Of a stretch of DNA of 64,000 bases, positions 32,797-44,905 are shown piece after piece. Source of the stretch: Moringa oleifera (lineage: Eukaryota; Streptophyta; Magnoliopsida; Brassicales; Moringaceae); assembly GCA_021397835.1 (NCBI GenBank), contig JAJFZO010000566.1:2914001-2978000 (forward strand). The letters are read 5' to 3'. Below the pieces are notes generated by a model. That model saw only the letters and a list, made by a program, of their open reading frames with translations, did not search any database and had not been told where the DNA came from. Both the position numbers and the translations under genes were made by a program. Every line of letters starts with the position of its first letter. Positions within the stretch are counted from its first letter, which is position 1.

Positions 32797-35700
32797 GTGT
32801 TTAATCTTTCCCGTGATTAAGATTTATAAACCATATCATTTTCTTACCTTAGTTTTATATTTTAGATATATATACACGCTATGCTTATCACATTCTCTAT
32901 AGTGTGATTAAATTTTCTCAAGGAAAGCCAATCTCCTTTTTCCGAGTTCATGCATTCCACTTTCGAGTCGGTTCTATGCCACTTTGCCACGTACCCATAT
33001 GATTAGCATTAAACCTATATGATTATTGCAACTAAAAGTCCACATTTTTCATCTTCTTAATTAAAACACGCTTTTGAAAAGAATCAAAGTGGTTGACTAT
33101 TAGATCCCTCTCCGATAGCTTTGATTATGCATACAGATCATGTGGTGGCCTTTTGATTCTTGTTAACCACTTCCCCAGTTAATAACTTCCCTTAGTTATA
33201 CCATCCTTCTCCATTATATATCATTGACCTCTAATTCAATACTACTTTCTTTTGAAAAAAAATTGCATCCTGATTTACTTGATTCCTCAATCCAAACTTC
33301 GGAGAATGATTTCTACTGATCTAATTTGTATTGATCTTTTTATAAACGTTAATATTTAAAAAAAATTATTAAAAAAACTTTTTTACAAAAATTCATGTAA
33401 ATCAACTTCCTTTTCTTTTCCAATTTTGATTATTTGTAACGGAAGATTCACGGAATCACAGCCTGATTGATTTAGTTTCTAAACCACTAAAATAGTCCAA
33501 AATGGTTGCTTATTTTCTCATTCCATACTTATATTTGATTATGCATAGTCAAGATCTCTTTTGCCCATATTTATTTTGTCGTTTATACTTTAGGAATAAA
33601 GCCGATGTATATTCTTCCAGTTACCCTCTTGTCCCTAACTGTTGCTCGATAATTCTCCTTTAGAAAATGTACTTTTGTCAAATCTTCGTTCCAATTTGAT
33701 TTCTCCGTCTCAAAAATAGTATGCTAACTCGTAAACAAAAAATTCTTAAAAATGGTAATTTGAGATTAATATTAACTTAATTCTGTTCTTGCAGTTTCTT
33801 CACGACTAAGATCTAAAAGCTTTTGCAAAAATATAATAATTAGTAAATAAATTGAATCACTAGTTCTTTATATGTAGCATTAAATACTTTTTTTTTTTGA
33901 AGAATTAATTTAGGGTAATGTCTATAGAAATCAACGGTTCCTACCCTAAGGAGGATATATAAGCAAGTGATGAAGATCATCCATTTTAACATGTTAAGAA
34001 CATCAATCTGCTATAGCTAGAATCTCCACATCAGGAATGACAACGCAAAATTGAGGTCTAATTTTATGCGTGGCATATGATGCAATGTTGGATTAAGCCG
34101 ACTGACCCTTTTGAGCTTTTTTAATTTTATTAAATATAGCATATTTTATATATATTCTTTAGGGAATTGAATTATCTAATTACTCGATCAATCTCTTCTT
34201 AAGCTCATTTTATTTCTATTAATTTTGATGATCTCATTCTTTGACTTAGAAGAGAGTTCACGCCGTCCATACATTAGCTTCCATGTACACCACACAGGTT
34301 GTCAAATCAAACACCATACACAAATCAATACAGATAAAACCTATACTATAGAGAAGAACCCTAATTTTCTTTTTTTAGTATCTTAATTAATAATACAATA
34401 TAAGGTTAAAAAACCCACTAATAGTATCTCAATTACACTTGGATTACTCTCTCTCCTCTATTATTAGCAATCTTTTAATGAGAAAGTCAGCATAAATGAT
34501 TAAATTATCTCATTTTAGCTCAATTAAACCACTATGATTGAGCCATTTGTCATGTACTCACCTTGGTCAACTGGCTTTTGAGGTATCTGAAGGAATACTC
34601 ACAAGAATTTAATATGATCGATACCATCTTCTCTCATGATTCAATTAGAATATCCGTTGTCGACCCTAAGAGAATAAATAACACGGTTATAAGTGACCTT
34701 TTAGAGCTCTATGTATCCAAAAATAAATCGACGAAAGGTCGGATTTGCGATGCAATCGTCATCGCTTAATCCAATACTCATGTCTTTATTATCTTTCATC
34801 GGAGAATTTACATCAAGCTTGATATCAATATCATCATTTAAAAAGAGAAGAGATGTCATTTAGCTACAAGAGATTATCGAAAAAAATGAATAAATTATTT
34901 CTCTTTAGAGTTCCTCGGATGTAAAAGAAGAACCGAAGTACTAAAAATAAATATTCATACACCGACATACATTGCTTGGCTCTTGCGGTGATTATATGGC
35001 TATGTAATTGCTTATGAGAAGGCAATTCATTTATCAAATGATTAGCGTATACAATTATAATTAATTTTGTGAACTCTTATAGTTGAAAAAGGAAAATAAA
35101 ATATTTTTTCATTATTTGAACTCCAATTGGACCGACGAATGAGGAAAGATTCAAGCTATACTTTTTAAAAAATTTCATGTTATTTTAATTCTCTTAAATT
35201 TGATAGTCAACACCTAAAGAGTAATCGGTGATCTATTTGTTCTTTTGGAAAGGCAAAAATGGATGGTTTGAATTAAGTCCAATAAGCCATTATATAGAAT
35301 CTTCGGGTACCAATGGGGTCACTTCCTCTCAAGAGTCATTTCTAACATCGATTCTGATCCAACCATTCAATCAAGAAACCAATAAAAATAATGTACATAT
35401 ATGATATATGACTTCTTTTGATTTCAAGCTTAGTAATTCTTTCGTTTTCGATTCTTAGCCGACCATTTTTTTTTTAATTCTTCAAAAAAGAAAAACAAGT
35501 GTTGTACCTAATTAAATATGTTATTTGATAGAAAAGACTTCAATCTTTTTCATATTTACTCGTAATAAGATAATTAAGATTCATATTGATAAAATTAGTA
35601 ATTCTAAGAATAGCAAAAATTAATGGTTTTGAACATTTTTTGTAAACCCTAATTCATACGGGTCAAAAAAAATTGCCCCATAAATCGTGAAATTCACAGA

Positions 35701-36845
35701 CAAAAACGTAAAAGAAAAGAAAAGATTCAAAAGATGGGTTTCATGCATATTTGATGTTAATTTCCAATTATCCACAAAAAGAAGAAGGAAAGATTTCTCG
35801 GACAACCTTTCAGGGCACTAAGTGGATTCTCCTTTACAAAGTGGAATCTTGAATATTTGTCAACTGATGATATTTACTCATATAGAAAGGGATCGAGATC
35901 ACAAGCATGGCAGCCGTTCATAGTTGCGTTGAAGTTTCTTCTTCTTTGAGTGTTACATATGATGGATCCATGTAATTTGGTCGATTTGCATTAAATAATA
36001 AATAACTTAGACATATAGCCCACAGGACAAATTATTCCAATGGGATCTCTATATTAGTCATCACGTGAGTTTGGACCACAAAACCGTCGTTAACGTAAAA
36101 ATTAGAATGAGGATGAGATATCCACCCGTTACGATCTGATCAAAGTGACAATCTGATTATCTTGATCAAACTCTGAATCTCGATTTCAATGGTATCCCAA
36201 AGAAAAGAGAAATTAGAATTCAAAATTTAATTACACACCAGACATGGCCTGACAACTTTGAATCATTGATACCAAATTATTTCCAATCTGGAAAGAATTT
36301 TTGGACATTTCTTGCATTTGTATCAATAGATGGTTCGTTTTTCCAATTGCTCTTAATTAAAATCTTACCAAGTTTGAAAAAAATGTCCCCATTAATTGGA
36401 TATCATACAGCATGCCAAGTGGTTTGTGTTGCGCATTATGAAGTGAAAACAGATAATCCATTTTTTTTTTCATGTTTAAATCATGTGTTTAGTAGATTAA
36501 TTATTGGAGTTGTTAATTAATCTGATTAATTAAAATTTAAGCTTGCAATTACGACGTTGAGATTCAATTATAATGACACGTATCGGCTAATCAATCAATG
36601 AGCTCAAAAAGGGAAAAGAAAGGCATAAATTAAGAGAGGTAGTAGTGAAAACGTGTTGTTTAACCTAAGATTTTTGTCGTAAACCAAACCTGAGAACTCA
36701 ACCATGGTTCCAACCGAAGAGGAAGTGAGCAATTATTTTGTCTTTATTTTATATTTCTTCCCCAATCAAACAAAGCTAACAGGTGGCACTTCGTTTTCCA
36801 TCACCTTTATCTCTCCTCAACATGAGGTTCTCTTTTGGTTTCCAA
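32797..36845. other. Gene-free interval upstream of the NPF gene
   Basis: No gene is supported. 32900-33300 and 33920-34000 have promoter-like composition (for example GGATATATAAGC near 33952) but no open frame follows. The short frame at 34563-34769 begins at TTG and matches no family I know. TGAAGTGAAAAC at 36439-36450 matches 12 nt of the repeat set above. Confidence 0.4.
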
Positions 36846-36853
36846 TATAAATA
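36846..36853 (+). promoter_or_regulatory. TATA box of the NPF transporter gene
   Basis: TATAAATA, 213 bp before the ATG. The predicted leader of about 180 nt includes a pyrimidine tract (CTTCTTCTTCTTCTCC, then CT repeats) at 36902-36930, typical of plant 5' leaders. Confidence 0.65.
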
Positions 36854-37058
36854 CTCCACTAGCCCCGCCATTCATTTGTGCCACTTGCTTGTCTTCCGTC
36901 TCTTCTTCTTCTTCTCCTCTCTCTCTCTGTTCCTCTCTGTGTGTGTTTGTTTGTTCGGAAAGACAAATTAAACCGGAGGAAGAAAGCTTTTTTCCCGATA
37001 AAACCCACGAAGGAAAGTATATACCGGGCTAGTTGGCTCTGTGTTTGATCTGGAGAAA

Positions 37059-40000
37059 ATGGCACTCCCTATAACACAAGGAAAGACTATCCCTGATGCC
37101 TGGGACTACAAGGGCCGCCCTGCCGAGCTGGGAAAGACTGGTGGCTGGACCAGCTCCGCCATGATTCTAGGTCCTTTTTTCCGGCCACTACAACTTTCAA
37201 GCTCTGCTCATGTTTTAGCTTCATCTACTTCTCTCTCACATGGGTTTTTCTACTTTCTTCTGTACGTGTCTCAGGTGTTGAAGCTATAGAGAGGTTGACA
37301 ACGTTAGGCATTGTCGTCAATCTGGTGACGTACTTGACTGGTACCATGCATTTGGGCAATGCTGCTTCTGCAACTATCGTCACCAACTTCCTCGGCAGCA
37401 CTTTCATGCTTTGCTTGCTCGGTGGCTTCCTCGCAGACACTTTCCTCGGCCGGTGAGCACTTCTTAATCTTGCCGGAATATGCATATCTTAGTCTCTATT
37501 GTTGGTCTCTTAAGTTTCATTTCCTTGACTGTGCTTTTGTTCCTTCCTCGATCTTTTCACAGGTACCTCACCATCGGCATCTTTGCCACCATTGAAGCTC
37601 TGGTAAACCTCTGATGCAGTCATTTTCTTCTTAACCCAAAAGAAAAAGGAAGCATAGAAAATGAAATAAAATGAATTGGATCACTTTGGTATGACATGTG
37701 CCACTCCTTACGGCACGCACCAATCATTAATTTCTTTCATTAATCCTGTTTATTATGATTAAATATTCTGATGTTTTTCGTTTCTTAGTGATGCATGAAG
37801 GTGACCCAAAATTGAAATTAATCTGTCTTCTCCCTGTTTGTTGGTGATTAGGGTATCACAATCTTGACTATCTCAACAATAATCCCAAGCCTAAGGCCTC
37901 CCAAATGTAACATGGAAGAAGAGTCCTCTTGCATCCCCGCAAGTGGCATGCAACTCACAGTACTCTACATGGCATTGTACATAACAGCCCTCGGAACCGG
38001 CGGCCTGAAATCCAGCGTCTCCGGCTTCGCCTCCGACCAGTTCGACGAGTCAGACCAGGAGGAAAGATCCCTGATGAGCAACTTCTTCAACTGGTTCTTC
38101 TTCTTAATCAACATAGGCTCACTGGGTGCCGTGACAATCCTTGTATACATCCAAGACAACCTCGGACGTGAGTGGGGGTACGGCATCTGCGCCTGTGCTA
38201 TCGTGCTGGGCATCGCCGTTTTCCTCTCTGGCACCAGACGGTACCGGTTCAAGAAACTGGTCGGCAGCCCTTTGACGCAGATCGCCGCCGTGTTCGTCGC
38301 TGCTTGGAGGAAGAGGCATCTTCGTTTACCATCTGACCCTTCTTTACTCTTTAACATCGACGACATCGTTGAAGCCGAAGGAGGGAAGAAGAAGAAGCAA
38401 AAATTGCCCCACTCAAAGCAGTTCCGGTTAGTCTCTTCCCTAACCATATACCGTCATTTTATTTCCAAACAAGTTCCCCACTTATCTGTAATTACTATTA
38501 AAAATAAGTGCTTTTCAAAGAATTCGAATATCCTACTCCTCTTTTTTCTGTAGATGGTCAAACAGTGGGTAAAGAAAAGTAAACATTTTCACTTGGAAAA
38601 GGACCATATAATTAAAAAATTAATTATAATAAATAGTCACAGTGATTATATATACTACAGGAAATAAATCATGCACAAATTAGTTTAATTAAAGATGACC
38701 ATATAATTCCCTTTTTGATTAACTATATTAATCAAAGTAAGAAATTATATTTCTTGATCGTGTTCATCCTCTTGTACAATTCATGAATCTAATTTTTGTG
38801 ACAAATATTAGGGTAGGTTGGCAGTCTGTGGGCTTATCTTCTAGTGGACCGACCCTAATATACACACACATAATATATATATATATATATATACATATAT
38901 ATAATTGATAATTATTGGCCATATATAGAAAGAGACAAACCTTTAATTGTCGACAATTAGGACAACCAAATTCTTTTGGCCAAGTTGGTGCTTCCTTGCA
39001 ACTTAAAATTTTAATTTAATTATTATTAGAGACCGTCCATGTGCTTGCTTGGGCGATTTATTAGAATATATAAATTTGAACAAATATATCTTTAGTACCA
39101 CATAAGAGCAAGCTGTTTGATCTTATGGTATCATGATACGCATGTTTTTAATACAAAAATGATCATGCATGTATCTTTAACATTCTCTCAATCAAGATCG
39201 TGATCATGTGGACATAACCTAATTAAATCTTATATGATCTTTGCATCACAAATAAAATTAAAAATAAAAATCTTTGAGTTATGATCTCAGAAAACTGGAA
39301 TCTGGGTTGGGATTCCGGTAATAGATACTCTATATTCTCTTACAGTTTTTGTCACATTTTTATCTTAATATATGATACCGAGATTTATCTGTCTGCTTAG
39401 TTGTTTGATTAGTTAATTAAGAAGAGAGAACATGATAATTAAGTTAACGTTAGATTGAATTAACCAAAGTTAATCACCAATTATCGAAAGAATCAACGGA
39501 GATTAATGAAGGGATCACGAGCAATTAGGACAGGTTGTCGTTGTCCTAATTGGTGGAACCTCACACTTCTTGTCTTAACCATCCACTTGTGGACACCTAC
39601 CTTCCTTAGCTAATTCACTCGGAGACATAGTCTACTTCACTTGGAAAACTACGTCTTAAAGTCTTTTCATCGGGATTGATACCCATAGCTATCGATTTCA
39701 AAATCACGAGAAACAAACAGAAAATATGGTATGATGAACCAATAATGTTGTCTGAATTCTTCCTTTGGTGGGTCTAGAGGTGCATGCATATGTGAGCTAT
39801 AGTCTGATACCAATCTCAGATGCATGAAACTTATAGAACCGCGCAACAATGACGTTTCTTCCGACACTTTCTAAACAAATTAAGACTAATTATTTGGGTT
39901 TTCTGATGTTGATCCATGTTGTTGATTATTTTTTCTTGCAGTTTCTTGGACAAGGCGGCCATTAAGGAACAAGATCAAGTGGGTGTTGCATGTTCTGGTT

Positions 40001-40821
40001 TGGTGATTAACAAGTGGACACTATCAACCCTAACGGATGTTGAAGAAGTGAAATTGGTGATTAGAATGTTACCAATTTGGGCGACTACTATAATGTTTTG
40101 GACTATCTATGCCCAAATGACAACTTTCTCTGTGTCACAAGCCACCACCATGGACCGTCACATAGGCAAATCGTTTGAAATTCCTCCGGCATCTTTAACA
40201 GTCTTCTTTGTCGGAAGCATCCTCTTGACTGTCCCGGTGTACGACCGGATAATTGCTCCGGTGGCAAGAAAAGTGCTCAAGAACCCACAAGCACTCACCC
40301 CATTGCAGCGCATGGGGGTTGGTCTTGTCCTTTCGATTATAGCAATGGTAGCCGCAGCTCTCACTGAAGTGAAGCGACTGAAGGTGGCAAGGTCACACGG
40401 GCTGTCGGCAGATCCCGCCGCTGAGATCCCATTGAGTGTTTTCTGGCTGATCCCACAGTTCCTCTTCGTCGGATCCGGTGAGGCCTTTACCTACATAGGA
40501 CAGCTTGATTTCTTCCTCAAGGAGTGCCCTAAAGGGATGAAAACGATGAGCACAGGGCTGTTTTTGAGCACTCTCTCGCTAGGGTTTTTCTTCAGCTCTC
40601 TGTTGGTCACTATAGTTCACAAGGTGACCGGCCATACTCATCCATGGCTGGCAGACAATCTCAACCAAGGCAAGCTTTACGACTTCTACTGGCTGCTGGC
40701 GATCCTCAGCGCCCTGAACTTAGCCATGTTCTTGGTCTGTGCTAAGTGGTACGTGTACAAGGAGAAGAGGCTCGCCGACCAAGGAATTGAGCTGGAGGAA
40801 CAAGACATTGCTTGCCATTGA
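37059..40821 (+). CDS. NPF6: NPF6-type (NRT1.1/NPF6.3-like) anion transporter, 594 aa
   Basis: Proton-coupled nitrate/chloride transporter of the NRT1/PTR family, expected in the plasma membrane with 12 membrane helices. Five exons join in phase: 37059-37170, 37275-37452, 37563-37602, 37852-38426 and 39942-40821, all with GT..AG introns, giving 594 residues (Arabidopsis NRT1.1 has 590). The N-terminal DAWDYKGRPA and C-terminal KWYVYKEKRLA..GIEL closely match NRT1.1. Visible motifs: proton-coupling EAIER (40-44), Thr100 in GRYLTIG (equivalent to the CIPK23-phosphorylated Thr101), Lys163 in GTGGLKSS, and Glu in GSGEAFTYIGQLDFF. The substrate-site residue equivalent to His356 is Tyr358 (TAT at 40108-40110). 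Maize work on NPF6.4/6.6 links Tyr here to chloride preference. Intron 4 is long (1515 bp) and contains retroelement-like debris. Confidence 0.93.
38427..39941 (+). other. Intron 4 of the NPF gene, enlarged by repeats
   Basis: A 1515-bp intron, far longer than the other three (104, 110 and 249 bp). It holds a TA microsatellite (38871-38903) and a stretch at about 39540-39870. On the minus strand that stretch contains TGGTATCAGAC (39812 downward), similar to a copia/TRIM primer-binding site. No LTR pair was resolved. Confidence 0.55.
38871..38903. repeat. (TA)n microsatellite in NPF intron 4
   Basis: TA repeat with one C interruption. Confidence 0.85.
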
Positions 40822-43275
40822 TGACAAACCAAACTGAGGATTTTCGATTATTGTACTATTAAATGTCTGGTTTGAGCTTCTGGGTTTGTAATAATCTTGC
40901 AAATTTAGCTTTTAATTGTAAAAAAAAGGATGACAAAAGCACCAGGAATTCAGACAAGAAGCAGATGGGTTTCTAGTTCTTGATCGAATACTAGAGAATT
41001 TAGGTGCGATAATCTTGTACAATTAACATAACTGGCCAAGATGTAGATCTGTCATTGCTCATGTTGTATTGATCAATTTGGCCGTCTCATTGTAATCAGC
41101 TTTTTGGTTTGCTGGTGATATATTAATCTCTCTTTTTCAACTTCGATATTTCTTTATTATAGTTTAATGCTAATAATTATGACCACAAATTAATCAAAAA
41201 GAAAGCTTGATCGGCTAATTCAGACTAATTAACCCGACAAAATGAATTTCTTGAATACAGTAAACGGAGTACTCGATGAAAAGCAAATTAAAGTAAATGC
41301 AGGAAGAAAAACGAACAAAAATTAATGCATCTAACACGGAAAAATCAAGAATTGCCCATGAAAGGGAAAGCACAAAGTCCACTTAATTCAAAAAAGATGA
41401 ATTTTTCATGTGCTTCCAATTGATTTCTCTATCAATTTCAACCCTTTGAAAAGAATGTCACTAATATAATTTAGGCAATTGCAATTATTTTGGGCAATCA
41501 GATACATTCTTTTCTCAATAACATAGATAATTGCAGTGATTAATAACATAATAAGAATCATAGATATTGAACTTATGATTTAGGCAATCAGATACATATT
41601 TAATGAATTGAATCTTCTGTTAATCTGATTTATATAAAAAAATTAATAAAAAATAAAATATTTTTATAATTATTATAATAATATAAATAAACAAATAAAT
41701 TTGAACTTTCATTTTATTAATAGTTACATGTCATTATTTACAAATAATAATATACAACTCACATTAATAGAAGAATGATCGTAATTTAAGAGATTAATGC
41801 TTCAAAAATTATATTTTCCTGACCCTGGATTTGCATGAGGAATCTCAGGATTTGACCTTCAAGCTCATGCGAGAGCCAATGCTTCTCTGTCATGGAATCT
41901 TCAATCTAACATGTAATAAAACAACAAATTAAAAGGTTCAACCTAACATGCTTATAAAATTATGTATACTCAGCCAGTGTTCAAGTGGATAAACCTGTCT
42001 GTTCTCAGGTTGCATCTTCTCCTTGATTAACTATTTGAATCTTTCTGCTCAGACCAGGAGCTCTGCCCCAGAAAGCAAGTAATTATCGAAACCATTGTCG
42101 CTAAATCATCAGTCAGAAAACAATTTTTAAAACAGGAGAAAGTCGGTTCCTAAAATTCTTTCAAACAGTTATTGCAAGTTGAATTATGTAAAACATGGAA
42201 TCAATTTGATTGATTAACAACCAACACTGTTTAATCACTACAACCTTAATGTTTGATTAACAATGTATTAACTCCATATATACTTATGATGATCCTTGTC
42301 TACCCATGTCGATGTCCACAACTCAGACATGAGCTGTCTCTTAAAACACTGCATGTCGAAGTGGGCAACACGAGATCTATGGCACCAACCATGCCATCAC
42401 GTGAAAACTCTAATCAACATGTATATATAACATCATAAGGTATAAATATCTTTCAAACAAAAGGCCAAAATCCTGTCTGTGTAAATAGTTTCAGACCCAC
42501 AATAATTTTAGGACATTGTTGAGGTAATCAATGTCAATCATTGCAAGCAAAGGCATGCTTTGAATTTGACCCGAAACCAGTGCTTGTCGATGGACTTCTT
42601 GAAGGAAAATTCTGCCTCAAAGTAGAAGATAACTAAGGCTACAAGATATAAGTAAGAGGCTTAATAATGTCTAGGTAAGATGTCCATTTCAACCACCAAA
42701 TCAAGAATAAATGAGCTAAAATGTCTAACACTTACTTCTTTTTTCTGGTTTTTTCTAGATGATAATCCATGAACAAATTAAGCTCTTAGATTTCACTATC
42801 TTCCGGAAATCATACAATTTAAATATATGAGATTATAACAGATAATTGCTTATAAATATGTTTTGAATCTGTGAGAAGATGATACTGAAAGATGAACGCG
42901 AATGTCTATCACATGATATAGATCAAAATAACATATGTCTGTCAAGACAAAATCATATGTGATATTAGATTTTTTTTTAAAATTTTGGTTACTGTTATAC
43001 CCTTTTCTTTATTTTCTAAAAGCACTAGGTTATCGATGTGGTGAGGACCTTGAGGTGTAGCAGAGCCCCTAAACTCCAGACGAATACACGAGTTTCCTCA
43101 ATTAAGAATGCAATTATTTTACTTGTTTGAGAAAATATAGTGTTACGAAAACGGTGATAGATTTGTTTGAACATGGCAATTTGACCATTATTATATGATT
43201 ATTTGCCAATTTGACATATTTCTAATATGAACATTATTATAAAGGAAGAATCCACCGATCATGGCGTGACTGATC

Positions 43276-43314
<39 letters not shown>

Positions 43315-44905
43315 TGGATAAAATGTATTAGTAGCTGGAACATTAAATGTAATAATGCATGCATTCCAGGAACAGAGATCTAATCCAAGATGAGGAATCA
43401 ATAATTATTTCCCATAGGAATCCTAAGCTGCTAAAAGAATCCAAAGAGCAAATAAGAAAATGAATAATTATTTTCTTGCTCATGATATATACATATGAAA
43501 GGGAAAAAAAAAAAAGAGCTCATCAAGATGGGGTTGTTTTGTTTTCTTGTTCCCTAATGTCATAAGCTTAAAGAGTAGTCCTAGATGTTGTAAGGATCCC
43601 ATCCTCTCTGCATGCATTGCATGCATTCCAGTGGAGTCATCACGTGATGCACCCATAGAAATAAAGGGTTATAAAAGCCTGTAAATCTTTTATCTTATAA
43701 GGCAACTTGACTCCAGGAAATATACAGCAGGTCACTGTGCCACAGCAGAGGCCAATGCCATTGGCTCCCATAGGAACCTGTTGAGCATGTGAGAGCAACG
43801 GATATTGCCATTTCAATAGCTTCTCACTGTCCTATGTGTCACATGATTTCAGCCAGGTGAAAGATGACAACTATCTTGACCTTATGTTAGGAAACCAGAA
43901 ATGGGCACAAAAACAATCAAATGGACCTAAGAGCAGCTAGTGGTCCATAGACCTGACTTAACCTGACATATTATCCAAAAATGACCTACCTATGGCTATG
44001 CTGGTTGGGAGTGAAACTTCGTTGTCTGTGGAAGGCATTGGTGGTGACCATGAACTAAGGCATTAAGCTATCCTTTCAGAACAGAATTGAGAACTGTAGA
44101 ATCATTCAAAAAGTTAGCCCAAGAAATCAGTGGCTGCTCAATTACTTGCTACATGACATGTAATTCAGGTCAAGAGCAAGAAAAAGATAGCAATAAATAA
44201 CATTTTTTTTCTTTTATTACTAAGAAAGAAGTACAAATAAATATCAGAATGAAATCTCAGCAAATGGCCAGTCCCATCCATGGAAGTTGCTATAACAGAT
44301 GAACTGTAAGGGAGGGAAAGAGAGACTAAATTACAGAACCCCCCACAGGAAAATACAATGTTACCGGGATATATTTTTGGCAAACCCCTCTAGCAGAAAA
44401 TGGGCAAATGTTATAGAGAATTATTAAGCTCTGACCTATTCATCAACTGAAAGATTAATGATCCCCTCAAATCGTCCATTCAGGACAACTTTGCCAACCC
44501 TGGACTATACCCTTGATAGAATGCAAGAGACCAGAACAAGCAGGCTATTCATGTGCACGGTCTGCTCTGTTATCGTCCATTACTACTGAAAACTTGTTTA
44601 TCCTGCACTATCCCCAATGTTTAACACGTCAGATCTAATAAGACTAAAGTTAGCTCATCAATACTAATGAAAATGGGTGGTGATTTTGACCAGCATAACA
44701 GCAAAGGAGTTCACATAAATGCAGAAGAGATAAATGCTTAACATATGAGAAGACAGACCATTTCTAAATGTTAATCGGTCAGAAAACTAAGCAATATTCC
44801 ATTTTCTAGTTTGACCTTTCACCATAAACAATGCTCTAGACATTTATCAGATTTTTGTTTGCTTCTTAAATGTAGAGGTCTCAATCTCATTAAAACTCAC
44901 CTGTT
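40822..44905. other. Spacer between the convergent NPF and ORP genes
   Basis: No gene is supported. It includes a (GA)17 microsatellite at 43279-43312. A small cluster of seed-type cis motifs lies at 43609-43648: two tandem copies of TGCATGCAT, then ATCACGTGAT. Both flanking genes end here, so it contains their 3' regions. Confidence 0.45.
43279..43312. repeat. (GA)17 microsatellite
   Basis: Seventeen uninterrupted GA units. Confidence 0.95.

Noticed and set aside
34516..34540. miR171-like sequence
   Set aside because: Only TGATTGAGCC matches; the remainder does not and there is no hairpin.
41996..42020. miR398-like sequence
   Set aside because: TGTTCTCAGGT is shared, but the 3' part differs and no star arm was found upstream.
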